From positions 1 to 41,182 of the forward strand of contig JAGLON010000059.1 of NCBI GenBank assembly GCA_023138975.1: 41,182 bases of DNA, written 5' to 3'. This document shows, piece by piece, positions 31,296 through 38,410 of the stretch (positions are counted from its first letter, which is position 1; every line of letters starts with the position of its first letter). The notes beneath the pieces are model-generated. The model was not told where the DNA came from, made no database searches, and saw nothing but the letters and a program-made list of their open reading frames with translations. The stretch comes from Candidatus Zixiibacteriota bacterium (GTDB taxonomy: Bacteria > Zixibacteria > MSB-5A5 > GN15 > JAAZOE01). A program made the translations under genes and the position numbers.

Positions 31296-32005
31296 AAAAT
31301 CCTCAATAATTTTATTACGGCAGCCACTATGACTCCGCCGACGAATCCTTTCCAAAGTCCATTGAGCCAGGCTCTTTTCTTTTGTTTTTTCAATAACGAA
31401 AAATTCTCATCTTGTTTCTTTACAATTGTTTTATATCTCATGATTTGAGATCCCTGAGCCCAGGCTATTCGATAAACATTCCAAGTCGCAAGTTTCTGGA
31501 AAGTCCATCCATCCTGGCAATCAACTTGACTTTTTTCAATCAGGACAATCTCTTTTTTTACGAGCGAAAAGCTGGTCAGATCATTTAAGGCGATCCTGGC
31601 GCAATCCTCGGAGAAAAGAATTCCATTATCCTTGAGTTCTATTTGAGCGCAATTCAGGATCTCTCGCATTTTAGAAACGACTCCCGATGGCGGCAGCGCC
31701 TCAATTATCTCCGGGACTTTTTTCAGATCCTCTTTGAGTTTATTTATTTCAAGATCCCTGGCATTTATGAGATCCTCTTTTTTCTTGGCTCTCTCTTCCC
31801 ATTTAATCGCTTTTTGAGTAGCCTCGGAAACGTCTCCCTCGAGGTCCTTATTTTCCTTTTTCAGATCTGAGATCTCCTTATCATTCGCATCCATTTTTTC
31901 CTGATCAGCTGAATCCTGGCAACTTTGATATACGATTACAATGCCGATGATAAAAATAATGGAGACGAGTATTTTAAACCAATTTCTTTCAAGCCATTTA
32001 ATCAT
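31292..32005 (-). CDS. two-span membrane protein with periplasmic coiled coil (237 aa)
   Basis: Residues 10-28 (WFKILVSIIFIIGIVIVYQS) and the end of the protein, about 218-235 (FVGGVIVAAVIKLLRIL), are hydrophobic; between them is a long coiled coil (DKEISDLKKENKDLEGDVSE, AIKWEERAKKKEDLINARDL). With both ends in the membrane, the coil would bridge the periplasm, a layout compatible with a unimolecular spanin. However, it lies in the early/middle region, not next to the endolysin. Another option is an envelope-acting exclusion protein. Ribosome binding site AGGAGGAAATC. Confidence 0.7.
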   Translation of the reverse strand: MIKWLERNWFKILVSIIFIIGIVIVYQSCQDSADQEKMDANDKEISDLKKENKDLEGDVSEATQKAIKWEERAKKKEDLINARDLEINKLKEDLKKVPEIIEALPPSGVVSKMREILNCAQIELKDNGILFSEDCARIALNDLTSFSLVKKEIVLIEKSQVDCQDGWTFQKLATWNVYRIAWAQGSQIMRYKTIVKKQDENFSLLKKQKKRAWLNGLWKGFVGGVIVAAVIKLLRIL

Positions 32006-32262
32006 GATTTCCTCCTAAATAAAAATAATCTCTTGCCACAGAAAGGACAAAATTCAATCCGATTTTCTCGGAGCTGATTTTCCCAACTTGGAGCCTTGAA
32101 GAAATATCCGTTATCATCCCGATCCAGGCTTCCAGCATCCTCAGCATTCTCTCTCTTTTCGCATTGACAATATTCAATCCCGACAATTTTCGTAATATAT
32201 AACAATTCATCTTTTAAAAGCCGGACGTCCTCCAGGAGTTTTTTTTCTGTTTCTTTATTCAT
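32002..32262 (-). CDS. zinc-finger-like small protein (86 aa)
   Basis: Start at 32262 with GAGGAG upstream. Helical N-terminus, then CQC and CPFCGKRLFLF at the C-terminus, forming a probable four-Cys zinc knuckle. No family recognised. Confidence 0.7.
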   Translation of the reverse strand: MNKETEKKLLEDVRLLKDELLYITKIVGIEYCQCEKRENAEDAGSLDRDDNGYFFKAPSWENQLRENRIEFCPFCGKRLFLFRRKS

Positions 32263-32539
32263 GATTCTCCTCTTCATTTTCATACATCTCTGCGATTTTA
32301 AGAATTAAAGTTGCAGCGTGAAAAGCCTCTGTAATAACTTTTTCTTTTTGTCCTTTCCGATAATGATGCTCTGAAATTGCCTTTGCGAGCGAGCCAAATT
32401 CTTCCGCAGCATAGGTCAACCATTCAAAAGCAGTCCGCTCTTGAATCCCCCATTTTGTTATCTGTCTTTGATTTTCTTTATGTAGCTGGTCCCAAAGCCA
32501 GGTGAAATTCATAAAACATCTATCTGCGTATTGTTTCAT
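32255..32539 (-). CDS. MazG-like all-helical protein (94 aa)
   Basis: The pattern NQRQITKWGIQERTAFEWLT, then YAAEEFGSLAKAISEHHYRK and ITEAFHAATLILKIAEMYEN, fits the MazG/dUTPase-like helical bundle. The EExxE...ExxD metal motif is only partly kept (EEFGS, EAFHA), so activity is uncertain. If active it would hydrolyse a nucleotide triphosphate. First gene behind the promoter at 32574-32602. Confidence 0.62.
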   Translation of the reverse strand: MKQYADRCFMNFTWLWDQLHKENQRQITKWGIQERTAFEWLTYAAEEFGSLAKAISEHHYRKGQKEKVITEAFHAATLILKIAEMYENEEENHE

Positions 32540-32564
32540 TATTCCTCCTTGTTAAAACACCCTC

Positions 32565-32602
32565 AAATAATCCGTTATATGCATATTCTGAGCCTTTTTC
32601 AA
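32565..32602 (-). promoter_or_regulatory. promoter with inverted copy C of the three-copy motif
   Basis: Minus strand TTGAAA (32602-32597), 17-nt spacer, TATAAC (32579-32574). The plus strand reads AAATAATCCGTTATATGCAT at 32565-32584, identical to copy B but in the opposite orientation to A and B. In both A and C the motif covers the -10 region. Drives the MazG-like gene and those after it. Confidence 0.6.
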
Positions 32603-32799
32603 TCGAGCTTAGGTTCTATCCTTAGCAAGAGCCTCATCGCCACTATAAGCAGAATAAAGGCCTTTTTTGTGAGCATGAAAAAAGTCATGATTCTTAATTG
32701 TTCCCAGGGATAATAAGTCGCCATTACATTGTCGATTTCATAGATCTCCCGGAAATGTATCTCCTTGCAAGGCTCGATTATTTTATTTTTTCTCTTCAT
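32599..32799 (-). CDS. small membrane protein (66 aa)
   Basis: A polar N-terminus, then a hydrophobic stretch (MTFFMLTKKAFILLIVAMRL). One probable membrane span near the C-terminus. Ribosome binding site TTAAGGAGATG. Overlaps the previous gene. Function unknown. Confidence 0.6.
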   Translation of the reverse strand: MKRKNKIIEPCKEIHFREIYEIDNVMATYYPWEQLRIMTFFMLTKKAFILLIVAMRLLLRIEPKLD

Positions 32800-32974
32800 T
32801 TTTCATCTCCTTAATGGGATCATTCTCAGCAATCAAGAATCCATCATCGCTCCAGAATTGCTCGACTCTCCGATAAGGATCCCCTGGCTTTCCAGCTCCG
32901 CGGAGCAAGAGATTTGTTCGGATAAGCTGAATGACTTGGACGTCTTTTTGTCGATCGATTTCTTTTGCTTTCAT
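32783..32974 (-). CDS. hypothetical protein (63 aa)
   Basis: Start at 32974 (AAAAAGGAG upstream, ATGA overlap with the previous stop). Starts MKAKEIDRQKDVQVIQLIRT; middle LLLRGAGKPGDPYRRVEQFW. A small alpha-beta protein, unidentified. Confidence 0.65.
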   Translation of the reverse strand: MKAKEIDRQKDVQVIQLIRTNLLLRGAGKPGDPYRRVEQFWSDDGFLIAENDPIKEMKNEEKK

Positions 32975-33465
32975 TTTTTCTCCTTTTTTATTTTCTCTCC
33001 AAAATACCATTCCGGGACCCCTGGATCTGGTTGCCATCGGCCTCTGATTATTTTGCCGCCAGGCGAGAGAAAGAGGACTTTATTTTTCCCCATTCCCCGG
33101 ATCGCAATCTCAAAAACAGATATCCACTTCTCCCTTTTTATCCAGAGCATGAGATCTTCGCCCAAAGCGAATTGATTCCAGTATTTTGCAAATTCGTCAA
33201 GTCTCCTTTGGATATGCTCATCGAGCGAGGACTGGATCCAGAGCCTCCTTTTTCCTTTCATGGCCACAAGATCGCATCCAAAAACATCGTTATCCTGTGG
33301 CAGCCAGACTAATTTCATTCGTCCCGGTCGATCAGGATCCGGGAGATTCATCGGTCGCGAGTTCATGGGAAAATTCCGGACAGTCCAGCTCCGATCCAGG
33401 AGCCAATCTCGGATCCAGCGCTGGAAATCATTTCCTTTCTCGCGAGTAGATTTTTTCTTTTTCAT
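32971..33465 (-). CDS. Holliday-junction-resolvase-like nuclease candidate (164 aa)
   Basis: The order REKGNDFQRWIRDWL, then Asp60 and Asp65 in NDVFGCDLVAM, then RRLWIQSS resembles the PD-(D/E)xK core of archaeal-type resolvases and related phage nucleases: Glu9, an Asp before the hydrophobic strand, and a Q-x-S in place of the usual E-x-K. It could resolve recombination intermediates made with the RecT system. The ATG at 33465 is favoured by AAAGGA upstream. Call depends on fold-pattern recognition, not on a clear family. Confidence 0.55.
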   Translation of the reverse strand: MKKKKSTREKGNDFQRWIRDWLLDRSWTVRNFPMNSRPMNLPDPDRPGRMKLVWLPQDNDVFGCDLVAMKGKRRLWIQSSLDEHIQRRLDEFAKYWNQFALGEDLMLWIKREKWISVFEIAIRGMGKNKVLFLSPGGKIIRGRWQPDPGVPEWYFGEKIKKEKK

Positions 33466-33475
33466 GGGATTTCCT

Positions 33476-33697
33476 TTAATCAAGTCTTTTTTTGCCTGAA
33501 AGTAAATCTGCTAATTCAGGCTTTGTAATAAATCCATTTTTAAAAAGCATGATATAGTCCTCATCTTCACTGGCTATCATCTCAATATTGTATTCAATCT
33601 GCTCTCCTGTAAGCTTGGGGATTTTTAAATCCCTGAAATGTAATTTCTTTCTACACTCCTCTAAATAATGTTTTCCAAGATCGGTTATTTCTCCCAT
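33476..33697 (-). CDS. hypothetical protein (73 aa)
   Basis: Helical start (EITDLGKHYLEECRKKLHFR), then IEMIASEDEDYIMLFKNGFI and a C-terminal KPELADLLSGKK, a helix-turn-helix-like end. Ribosome binding site TGAGGAGG. Unidentified. Confidence 0.65.
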   Translation of the reverse strand: MGEITDLGKHYLEECRKKLHFRDLKIPKLTGEQIEYNIEMIASEDEDYIMLFKNGFITKPELADLLSGKKRLD

Positions 33698-33707
33698 TTA
33701 ATCCTCC

Positions 33708-33845
33708 TCAATAATCATATTGAAACTGCTCTTCTTCCGGGCAGCGGCAGCATCGGAGCCAGCCGAATGTTGATCGGTCGGTCGTCTTGCTGGCTATGAT
33801 AAAAAAGCTATGACCAATAAAAAAGCAGATTAATTTTGCGAACAT
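33708..33845 (-). CDS. small protein with hydrophobic N-terminus (45 aa)
   Basis: A 45-codon frame with AAAGGAGATATC upstream. Residues 5-19 (LICFFIGHSFFIIAS) are hydrophobic, followed by a CCRCP cluster. It overlaps the end of the gene upstream. Perhaps membrane-associated; unidentified. Confidence 0.55.
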   Translation of the reverse strand: MFAKLICFFIGHSFFIIASKTTDRSTFGWLRCCRCPEEEQFQYDY

Positions 33846-34042
33846 GATATCTCCTTTGGTTTCTTTTTTACCGGTTTATCAATCCAGCTCATTTTCCATT
33901 TCTGGTCCTCTGGACCGATTCCTGTCGTATAGTGATCATCGCCCTCATGAGCATCTCTTTCGCATTGAAAAACAATATAAGGCCTCTTTTTATCTGGCAA
34001 ATTGAGGACCATCGTAAATCTGGCCGCGCATTGTATTGACAT
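33830..34042 (-). CDS. hypothetical protein (70 aa)
   Basis: Contains RPYIVFQCERDAHEGDDHYT, a Cys/His pair with a loop, then basic segments ending ISCSQN. Strong AGGAGG upstream. No family recognised. Confidence 0.65.
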   Translation of the reverse strand: MSIQCAARFTMVLNLPDKKRPYIVFQCERDAHEGDDHYTTGIGPEDQKWKMSWIDKPVKKKPKEISCSQN

Positions 34043-34392
34043 TATGCGCCTCCTATTAAACTTATTTTCGCAGCTAATTCATTGAGCAATGATAAGAGGA
34101 ATTCCCTTATTGTCGCTTGCCTCCGACAAAGATTATTGCATTTTTCTTCTGGCCAAATTTTATCATGTAATTCTGTCGTCTTTTTCTCAATGAATTCCGT
34201 TGTGATCTCTGGCCTCTCGATCAGTCTCGCCGGGATCGCCTTGATACATTGTTCAATAATCATTTGTTCATTTTCCAAGGAATAAGTCGGATCATCTTGT
34301 TTTGGTCCCCTGGGATATTCCTCGATCTCCTGATGCTCACAAGAGACGTTATCCAGGATGATCTCGATGATCTTTTCAATGTATTCTTTCAT
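34042..34392 (-). CDS. hypothetical helical protein (116 aa)
   Basis: Helical start (MKEYIEKIIEIILDNVSCEH), then PEITTEFIEKKTTELHDKIW and FLLSLLNELAAKISLIGGA. Encoded between the methyltransferase gene and smaller genes. AAGGAG upstream. No family recognised. Confidence 0.68.
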   Translation of the reverse strand: MKEYIEKIIEIILDNVSCEHQEIEEYPRGPKQDDPTYSLENEQMIIEQCIKAIPARLIERPEITTEFIEKKTTELHDKIWPEEKCNNLCRRQATIREFLLSLLNELAAKISLIGGA

Positions 34393-35747
34393 TATAAAAC
34401 TCCTTGAGCCAACCTCTTTTCAGCCAGCTCGCAATATTCTTTCTTGATATCTATTCCAATAAATCTTCGCCTCAATTCCTTGGCCACATAAAGAGCGGTT
34501 CCAGTGCCACAGAAAGGATCGAGGACGATTCCTGATTCAAAGTCAGCTTTACAATTACAATCAGTCCAGCCTTTCATATATTTTCCTATCCCGGCATGAG
34601 TAATTCCCTCTTTATAATCCTTGATTTCCTCACTCGAGGCCTTTCTGTCAGTATGTTTAATTCTCTTTTTCTTTACATCTCGGACGCGGATATTAAAAGC
34701 CCCTGGACTCGTTCCCTCGATAATCCTTTCTCTCGCCTTTCCGCATTTTTTACAGATCTCTTCTGGACAACCGGCTTTAATCGGTTTTTCACAGAGCTTT
34801 TCAGGGAATACGGCAAAATGAGCCTCGGGAAATGCCTGAGTATTTATTTCAAATACATCGCCAGGATTTTTGCCGGCTTCAATTTGTTCTTCGCTCATAG
34901 AGCCTTTATCACCCCATCTTGTAGATTTCCATTGATTTGATAAATCATAACTTTTATTTTTTCTCAATTCTCTTCTATACCGTAATTCATCAGGGTCTTT
35001 TACTGGCTCTCTCACCTCGTCGAGATCAAAATAATATTTCTGATTTTTGCTTAATAAAAATAAATATTCCCATTTATTATTGAATCTGTCTTTAACCGAT
35101 GAAGGCATGGAATTCGGCTTAAACCAAATAATTTTATTTCTCAGAATCCAGCCATTTTGGATTAAGGACCAGGTCAATCTTTCCGGAATCATCAAGAGGC
35201 ATTTAGGCATTAATTTTCGCTGTGGTTTATTTTTATAAGTCAATAATTCTTTTCTATGCCTTTCTTTTGATAATCCTGTATCGCCTCCTCCTTGTTGACT
35301 ACCTCCATAAGTATCTCCGATATTCAACCATAGCGTTCCCTCTTTTTTTAGAATCCGCTTGATCTCATTGAATGTTTCTGTCAGATGCTCGATATATAAT
35401 TCAGGAGTCGGCTCGAGTCCGAGCTGGCCTTTCCAGGCTCCGCAATAAATACAATCTCCTTGTTTTAATTTTGGATCCGTGAAGATTTTTGGATTCTTAT
35501 CAGTTCCAACATTGGCTGTTTTATTCGGATCCCTGAATCTCAAATTATCATGATAAACATTTTCGGTTGTCCAGGTATGCTTACAGTTCGGATCTCCTCC
35601 GAATATTTGCTCGAATCCATAATCTCTGAGTCCCCAGTAAGGAGGAGACGTGATCGCCATATCAATCGATTCATCAGGCATTTTCTTCATAACCGAGAGA
35701 TTATCTCCGCAGATTATTTTATTTATGAAATCTTCTGGCCAATTCAT
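34392..35747 (-). CDS. DNA N4-cytosine/N6-adenine methyltransferase, SPPY type (451 aa)
   Basis: Motif IV (SPPY at residues 34-37, in AITSPPYWGLRDYG) precedes motif I (DPFCGTGT at 410-417) and the acidic strand FIGIDIKKEYCELAEKRL, giving a beta-class arrangement. The TSPPY form occurs in N4-cytosine and some N6-adenine enzymes. Two Cys clusters (near residue 100, CIYC, and near 335, CPEEICKKCGKA) may form zinc sites in the target-recognition part. With the C5 enzyme it probably protects phage DNA from host restriction. No partner restriction enzyme is visible. Confidence 0.88.
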   Translation of the reverse strand: MNWPEDFINKIICGDNLSVMKKMPDESIDMAITSPPYWGLRDYGFEQIFGGDPNCKHTWTTENVYHDNLRFRDPNKTANVGTDKNPKIFTDPKLKQGDCIYCGAWKGQLGLEPTPELYIEHLTETFNEIKRILKKEGTLWLNIGDTYGGSQQGGGDTGLSKERHRKELLTYKNKPQRKLMPKCLLMIPERLTWSLIQNGWILRNKIIWFKPNSMPSSVKDRFNNKWEYLFLLSKNQKYYFDLDEVREPVKDPDELRYRRELRKNKSYDLSNQWKSTRWGDKGSMSEEQIEAGKNPGDVFEINTQAFPEAHFAVFPEKLCEKPIKAGCPEEICKKCGKARERIIEGTSPGAFNIRVRDVKKKRIKHTDRKASSEEIKDYKEGITHAGIGKYMKGWTDCNCKADFESGIVLDPFCGTGTALYVAKELRRRFIGIDIKKEYCELAEKRLAQGVL

Positions 35748-35750
35748 TTT

Positions 35751-36551
35751 TCATTTCCCTTTTTTTTCAAATAATTTCCTTTGTTTTGATTCAACTTTTT
35801 TTAATTTATTTAATGATTTCCTTTCTCGCAGCAAAGCTCCGGATCCAGCCTGATAATTTAATGCTCTCAAAAGTGATTTATAATTTCCCCAGCCTCCTTC
35901 TTCCAGAGCCAGACACATAGCGGAAATAATAGGTAAACCCTCCGGCGTAACCATGCTTGTAATTCCAGGGACGTTTTCAAAAAGCATGGTTTTAGGCTGC
36001 ATCTCGAGCACCAGCCGGATAAAATCAAAAACATAAGAATTTCTTGGATCCATAACATTTCTTTTTCCGGCAAGAGTGAATCCTTGGCATGGAGGACCAC
36101 CCATAACACAATCCAATTCTCCTTTTTCTATTCCTATAGTATCAAGGATTTCATCGCCAGTTATTTTCTTTACATCACCAAAGAAAAAATGAGAAATACC
36201 AGGAGTCCCAGCTGGTTGTTTAGATATCCAGCCTGAGCCTGTCACTGGAAAAGAAGAGATCAATGTTTCGCCTTTTGATTTTTTATATTCACGATTCAAG
36301 GCTTTTTCAAATTGGATCTTATCGTCAGGTTCAATGAAATGGATCTCCATTGGATAATTTCCTAAATTTGTCAGATAAGTCAGCGTTGCATGAAAATTAT
36401 TATCCAGTCCGGCTATGACCTCAAAGCCAGCTTGTATATAACCAAGAGACATTCCTCCAGCTCCAGAAAATAAATCTATTGCCATGGGTCGCGATGGCTT
36501 GCAATAACTTTCAGGGATGATTAATCCAGATGGCTTTTGTAGCCAGTTCAC
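35751..36551 (-). CDS. C5-cytosine DNA methyltransferase, short form (266 aa)
   Basis: Motif I DLFSGAGG (26-33), motif IV GGPPCQGFT with catalytic Cys155, and motif VI ENVPG (192-196) are intact, as is the strand before FFFGDVKKITG. After motif VI only a degenerate LRERKSL stretch resembling motif VIII is present; motifs IX and X and a target-recognition domain are missing. Typical enzymes exceed 300 aa, so it either relies on a separate partner or is a reduced form. GTG start overlaps the previous stop (GTGA), with GGAGGAG upstream, so this is a designed gene and not a broken fragment. Confidence 0.85.
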   Translation of the reverse strand: MNWLQKPSGLIIPESYCKPSRPMAIDLFSGAGGMSLGYIQAGFEVIAGLDNNFHATLTYLTNLGNYPMEIHFIEPDDKIQFEKALNREYKKSKGETLISSFPVTGSGWISKQPAGTPGISHFFFGDVKKITGDEILDTIGIEKGELDCVMGGPPCQGFTLAGKRNVMDPRNSYVFDFIRLVLEMQPKTMLFENVPGITSMVTPEGLPIISAMCLALEEGGWGNYKSLLRALNYQAGSGALLRERKSLNKLKKVESKQRKLFEKKGK

Positions 36552-37093
36552 TTTTTCTCCTCCAGCGTTTTCATGTTCTCCCTATTTTCTTTGAGCTCTT
36601 TCATGAGCTTTGCAGATCTCAATAATGAATCTCTCTGTTCGGACTGAAAGAGCTTTTTATAAATCTCGAGGAATTGCTTTCTATCCCATGTTTCATTCTT
36701 TGGATCTGTATCAGCAAAATATTCCCAGCTGCCAAAGCAGAGGCGAATTGTTTCTTCGATGAGAGGATCTCTACGCTCACATTTTGCCTCTGGCCGACCG
36801 TATCTAATTACGAAATCACAAGCCTCCCGGAATGCCTCGAGCGCCTTAACGTCAATATCCTCCTCCTCATCGAATCCGGCCGCTTTCCTTATTTCGCTCG
36901 GCAAAGGAAAGATCGGATATCTCTTTTTATTCATGAGATCCTTGAATCCTAATTCTATGTTTTCAAACGGTATATCTGAGAGGATCTCAAAATATATTTC
37001 TGTCCTTTTGTCTGAGATCGGCTTATCCGGAGAAAAAGTCTCCTGGAGAAGTGACATAAAAACTCCAAATTCTTTAAGATTTTTTGGCTCCAT
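36548..37093 (-). CDS. replicative helicase loader-like protein (181 aa)
   Basis: Placed directly after the O-like initiator, overlapping it by 20 nt. The pattern MSLLQETFSPDKPISDKRTE then IYFEILSDIPFENIELGFKD and FPLPSEIRKAAGF resembles the helicase loader/inhibitor G39P family. The C-terminal half is helical and basic. The start at 37093 follows AAAGGAG. The family match is by pattern; role inferred from position. Confidence 0.65.
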   Translation of the reverse strand: MEPKNLKEFGVFMSLLQETFSPDKPISDKRTEIYFEILSDIPFENIELGFKDLMNKKRYPIFPLPSEIRKAAGFDEEEDIDVKALEAFREACDFVIRYGRPEAKCERRDPLIEETIRLCFGSWEYFADTDPKNETWDRKQFLEIYKKLFQSEQRDSLLRSAKLMKELKENRENMKTLEEKK

Positions 37094-37919
37094 CTTTTTT
37101 CTCCTTTGCATATTTTTTCTCAAGGTTTTTTATCCCTTGGATTATTCCTGAAAATCTTTGATATGACCTACGGTCAAGATAATTCCCCTCGATGATTTTC
37201 TGATAATTTGTCGGCTTGACAATCCAATCGAAAAAGACAAAAAAAGGATCTTTTGTTTTTCCCAGGAGAAAAGGCGAATTCCTAATCATGTCAATAAGGA
37301 GATCAAAATCAAAATTCTTCTCTGCACTCCTGGCTCTGAGATTCCCCTCTCTAACAGATCCAGAATTTATATCTATTACTGGAGCAAGATTGAATTCCTG
37401 AGCGAGTTTATTCCATTTTGAAATTACGTCGATTTTAAGTTGCGACAACGTATATCTTTCTTTATTGGTTTTTGTATTAGTGTCTTTTGTATTAGTGTCT
37501 TTTGTGTCTATCCTTTTGGATAACGCTGATTTTCTTTTTGGATAATGCCGATTATCCTTTTGGATAACATTTATTATCTTTTTGGATAATGCGATCTTTT
37601 TTGATAATAACTTCCATCTTGTATAATCCTTTTGAAATCTATATGTTGGAATTTCTGAGTTATCCTTTTGGATAACGCTGATAATATTCATGATTAATAG
37701 TTTATTTCTTGCCCTGATAATATTTGGAGATAAAAGTCCAGTTTTTTCTTTAAATTGAGAAAGCGAGATCTCATCTTCTTTTTTATTCCAACCATAGGTT
37801 TTCCGGAGAATTACGTCTAAGATTTGCCTTGCTTCACCAGGGATTCTTATTTGTGCTAAGGCTTCCATAATTTCATTTGCAATCGACATATAACCATCTT
37901 TTAATTGCGGAGAGGCCAT
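37074..37919 (-). CDS. phage replication initiator, lambda O-like (281 aa)
   Basis: Residues 1-100 match the phage replication protein O N-terminal domain (YMSIANEIMEALAQIRIPGE, LDVILRKTYGWNKKEDEISL, NIIRARNKLLIMNII), a winged-helix that binds the origin. Residues 80-145 are encoded by the iteron array and read SKKIINVIQKDNRHYPKRKS. The repeat DTNTK follows. A C-terminal domain (LTIDMIRNSPFLLG-like, FFVFFDWIVKPTNYQKII) would contact the helicase loader. The origin inside the O gene matches lambda. Confidence 0.85.
   Translation of the reverse strand: MASPQLKDGYMSIANEIMEALAQIRIPGEARQILDVILRKTYGWNKKEDEISLSQFKEKTGLLSPNIIRARNKLLIMNIISVIQKDNSEIPTYRFQKDYTRWKLLSKKIALSKKIINVIQKDNRHYPKRKSALSKRIDTKDTNTKDTNTKTNKERYTLSQLKIDVISKWNKLAQEFNLAPVIDINSGSVREGNLRARSAEKNFDFDLLIDMIRNSPFLLGKTKDPFFVFFDWIVKPTNYQKIIEGNYLDRRSYQRFSGIIQGIKNLEKKYAKEKKDGAKKS
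37470..37508 (-). repeat. 15-bp in-frame tandem repeat (DTNTK)
   Basis: TTTTGTATTAGTGTC occurs twice in a row (37470-37484, 37485-37499) with a partial third copy. It encodes KDTNTKDTNTK, a flexible linker in the initiator. Being in-frame, it can expand or contract without disrupting the gene. Confidence 0.8.
37511..37682. repeat. replication-origin iterons inside the initiator gene
   Basis: Five copies of a 19-20 bp unit, plus-strand consensus TCCTTTTGGATAACGCTGAT, begin at 37511, 37533, 37555, 37577 and 37663. The first four are spaced exactly 22 bp apart (two helical turns); copies 1 and 5 are identical. Most hold TTATCC-TTTT-GGATAA, an inverted repeat suited to a dimeric protein. The region between copies 4 and 5 is AT-rich. 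The arrangement matches the iterons of lambda-type origins. Confidence 0.85.
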
Positions 37920-38410
37920 TATTCGGCCTTTGAGCCTTTTCCAGAATTACATCTTTGACATAAGGTCCTCAAATTCTCTTTTATGGTTTTTCCTCCTTTT
38001 GAAATAGGCTTAATATGATCTATATTTAATTTATCATCCTCTCTCGTTGCTCCGCATAATTTACATTTAAAGCCATCTCTCTTGAGAATTTCATATCTCA
38101 GAGCATTGGACATTTTTCTTCTTTCCAATAATTCCCTTGAATTTTTATTTGATGCTGGAGCATAAGGAAAATATTCGATTTCTTCTGGATGATTTAATTC
38201 CTCAATGATTTCTTTTGTTAATGTCGGCGGATATGCAAAGCCAAGTTTCTCTATAATTCTCCTCCAAAATTCATCTGCCGATAATGATTTTATACAATTT
38301 TCACAAAATGAATAATCATCTCCACTCATTCCTGTAGCGATTCCCATTTGTGGAATATAAATATCTTCATTTTCACAAAAAAAACAATTTAAAGTTGGAT
38401 ATTTTGGCAT
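37919..38410 (-). CDS. HNH endonuclease with an N-terminal zinc finger (163 aa)
   Basis: Residues 100-160 form an HNH domain: C116-K-L-C119, DH at 131-132, N146, C151-QR-C154-N155 in the usual order. Residues 9-39 hold C9-x2-C12 and C36-x2-C39, a four-Cys zinc finger like that at the start of ClpX. First gene of the replication operon, behind the structured leader. It might be a homing-type or a DNA-processing nuclease. Confidence 0.82.
   Translation of the reverse strand: MPKYPTLNCFFCENEDIYIPQMGIATGMSGDDYSFCENCIKSLSADEFWRRIIEKLGFAYPPTLTKEIIEELNHPEEIEYFPYAPASNKNSRELLERRKMSNALRYEILKRDGFKCKLCGATREDDKLNIDHIKPISKGGKTIKENLRTLCQRCNSGKGSKAE

Noticed and set aside
32599..32799. Holin assignment for the small membrane protein
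   Set aside because: It has only one probable span and lies far from the endolysin.
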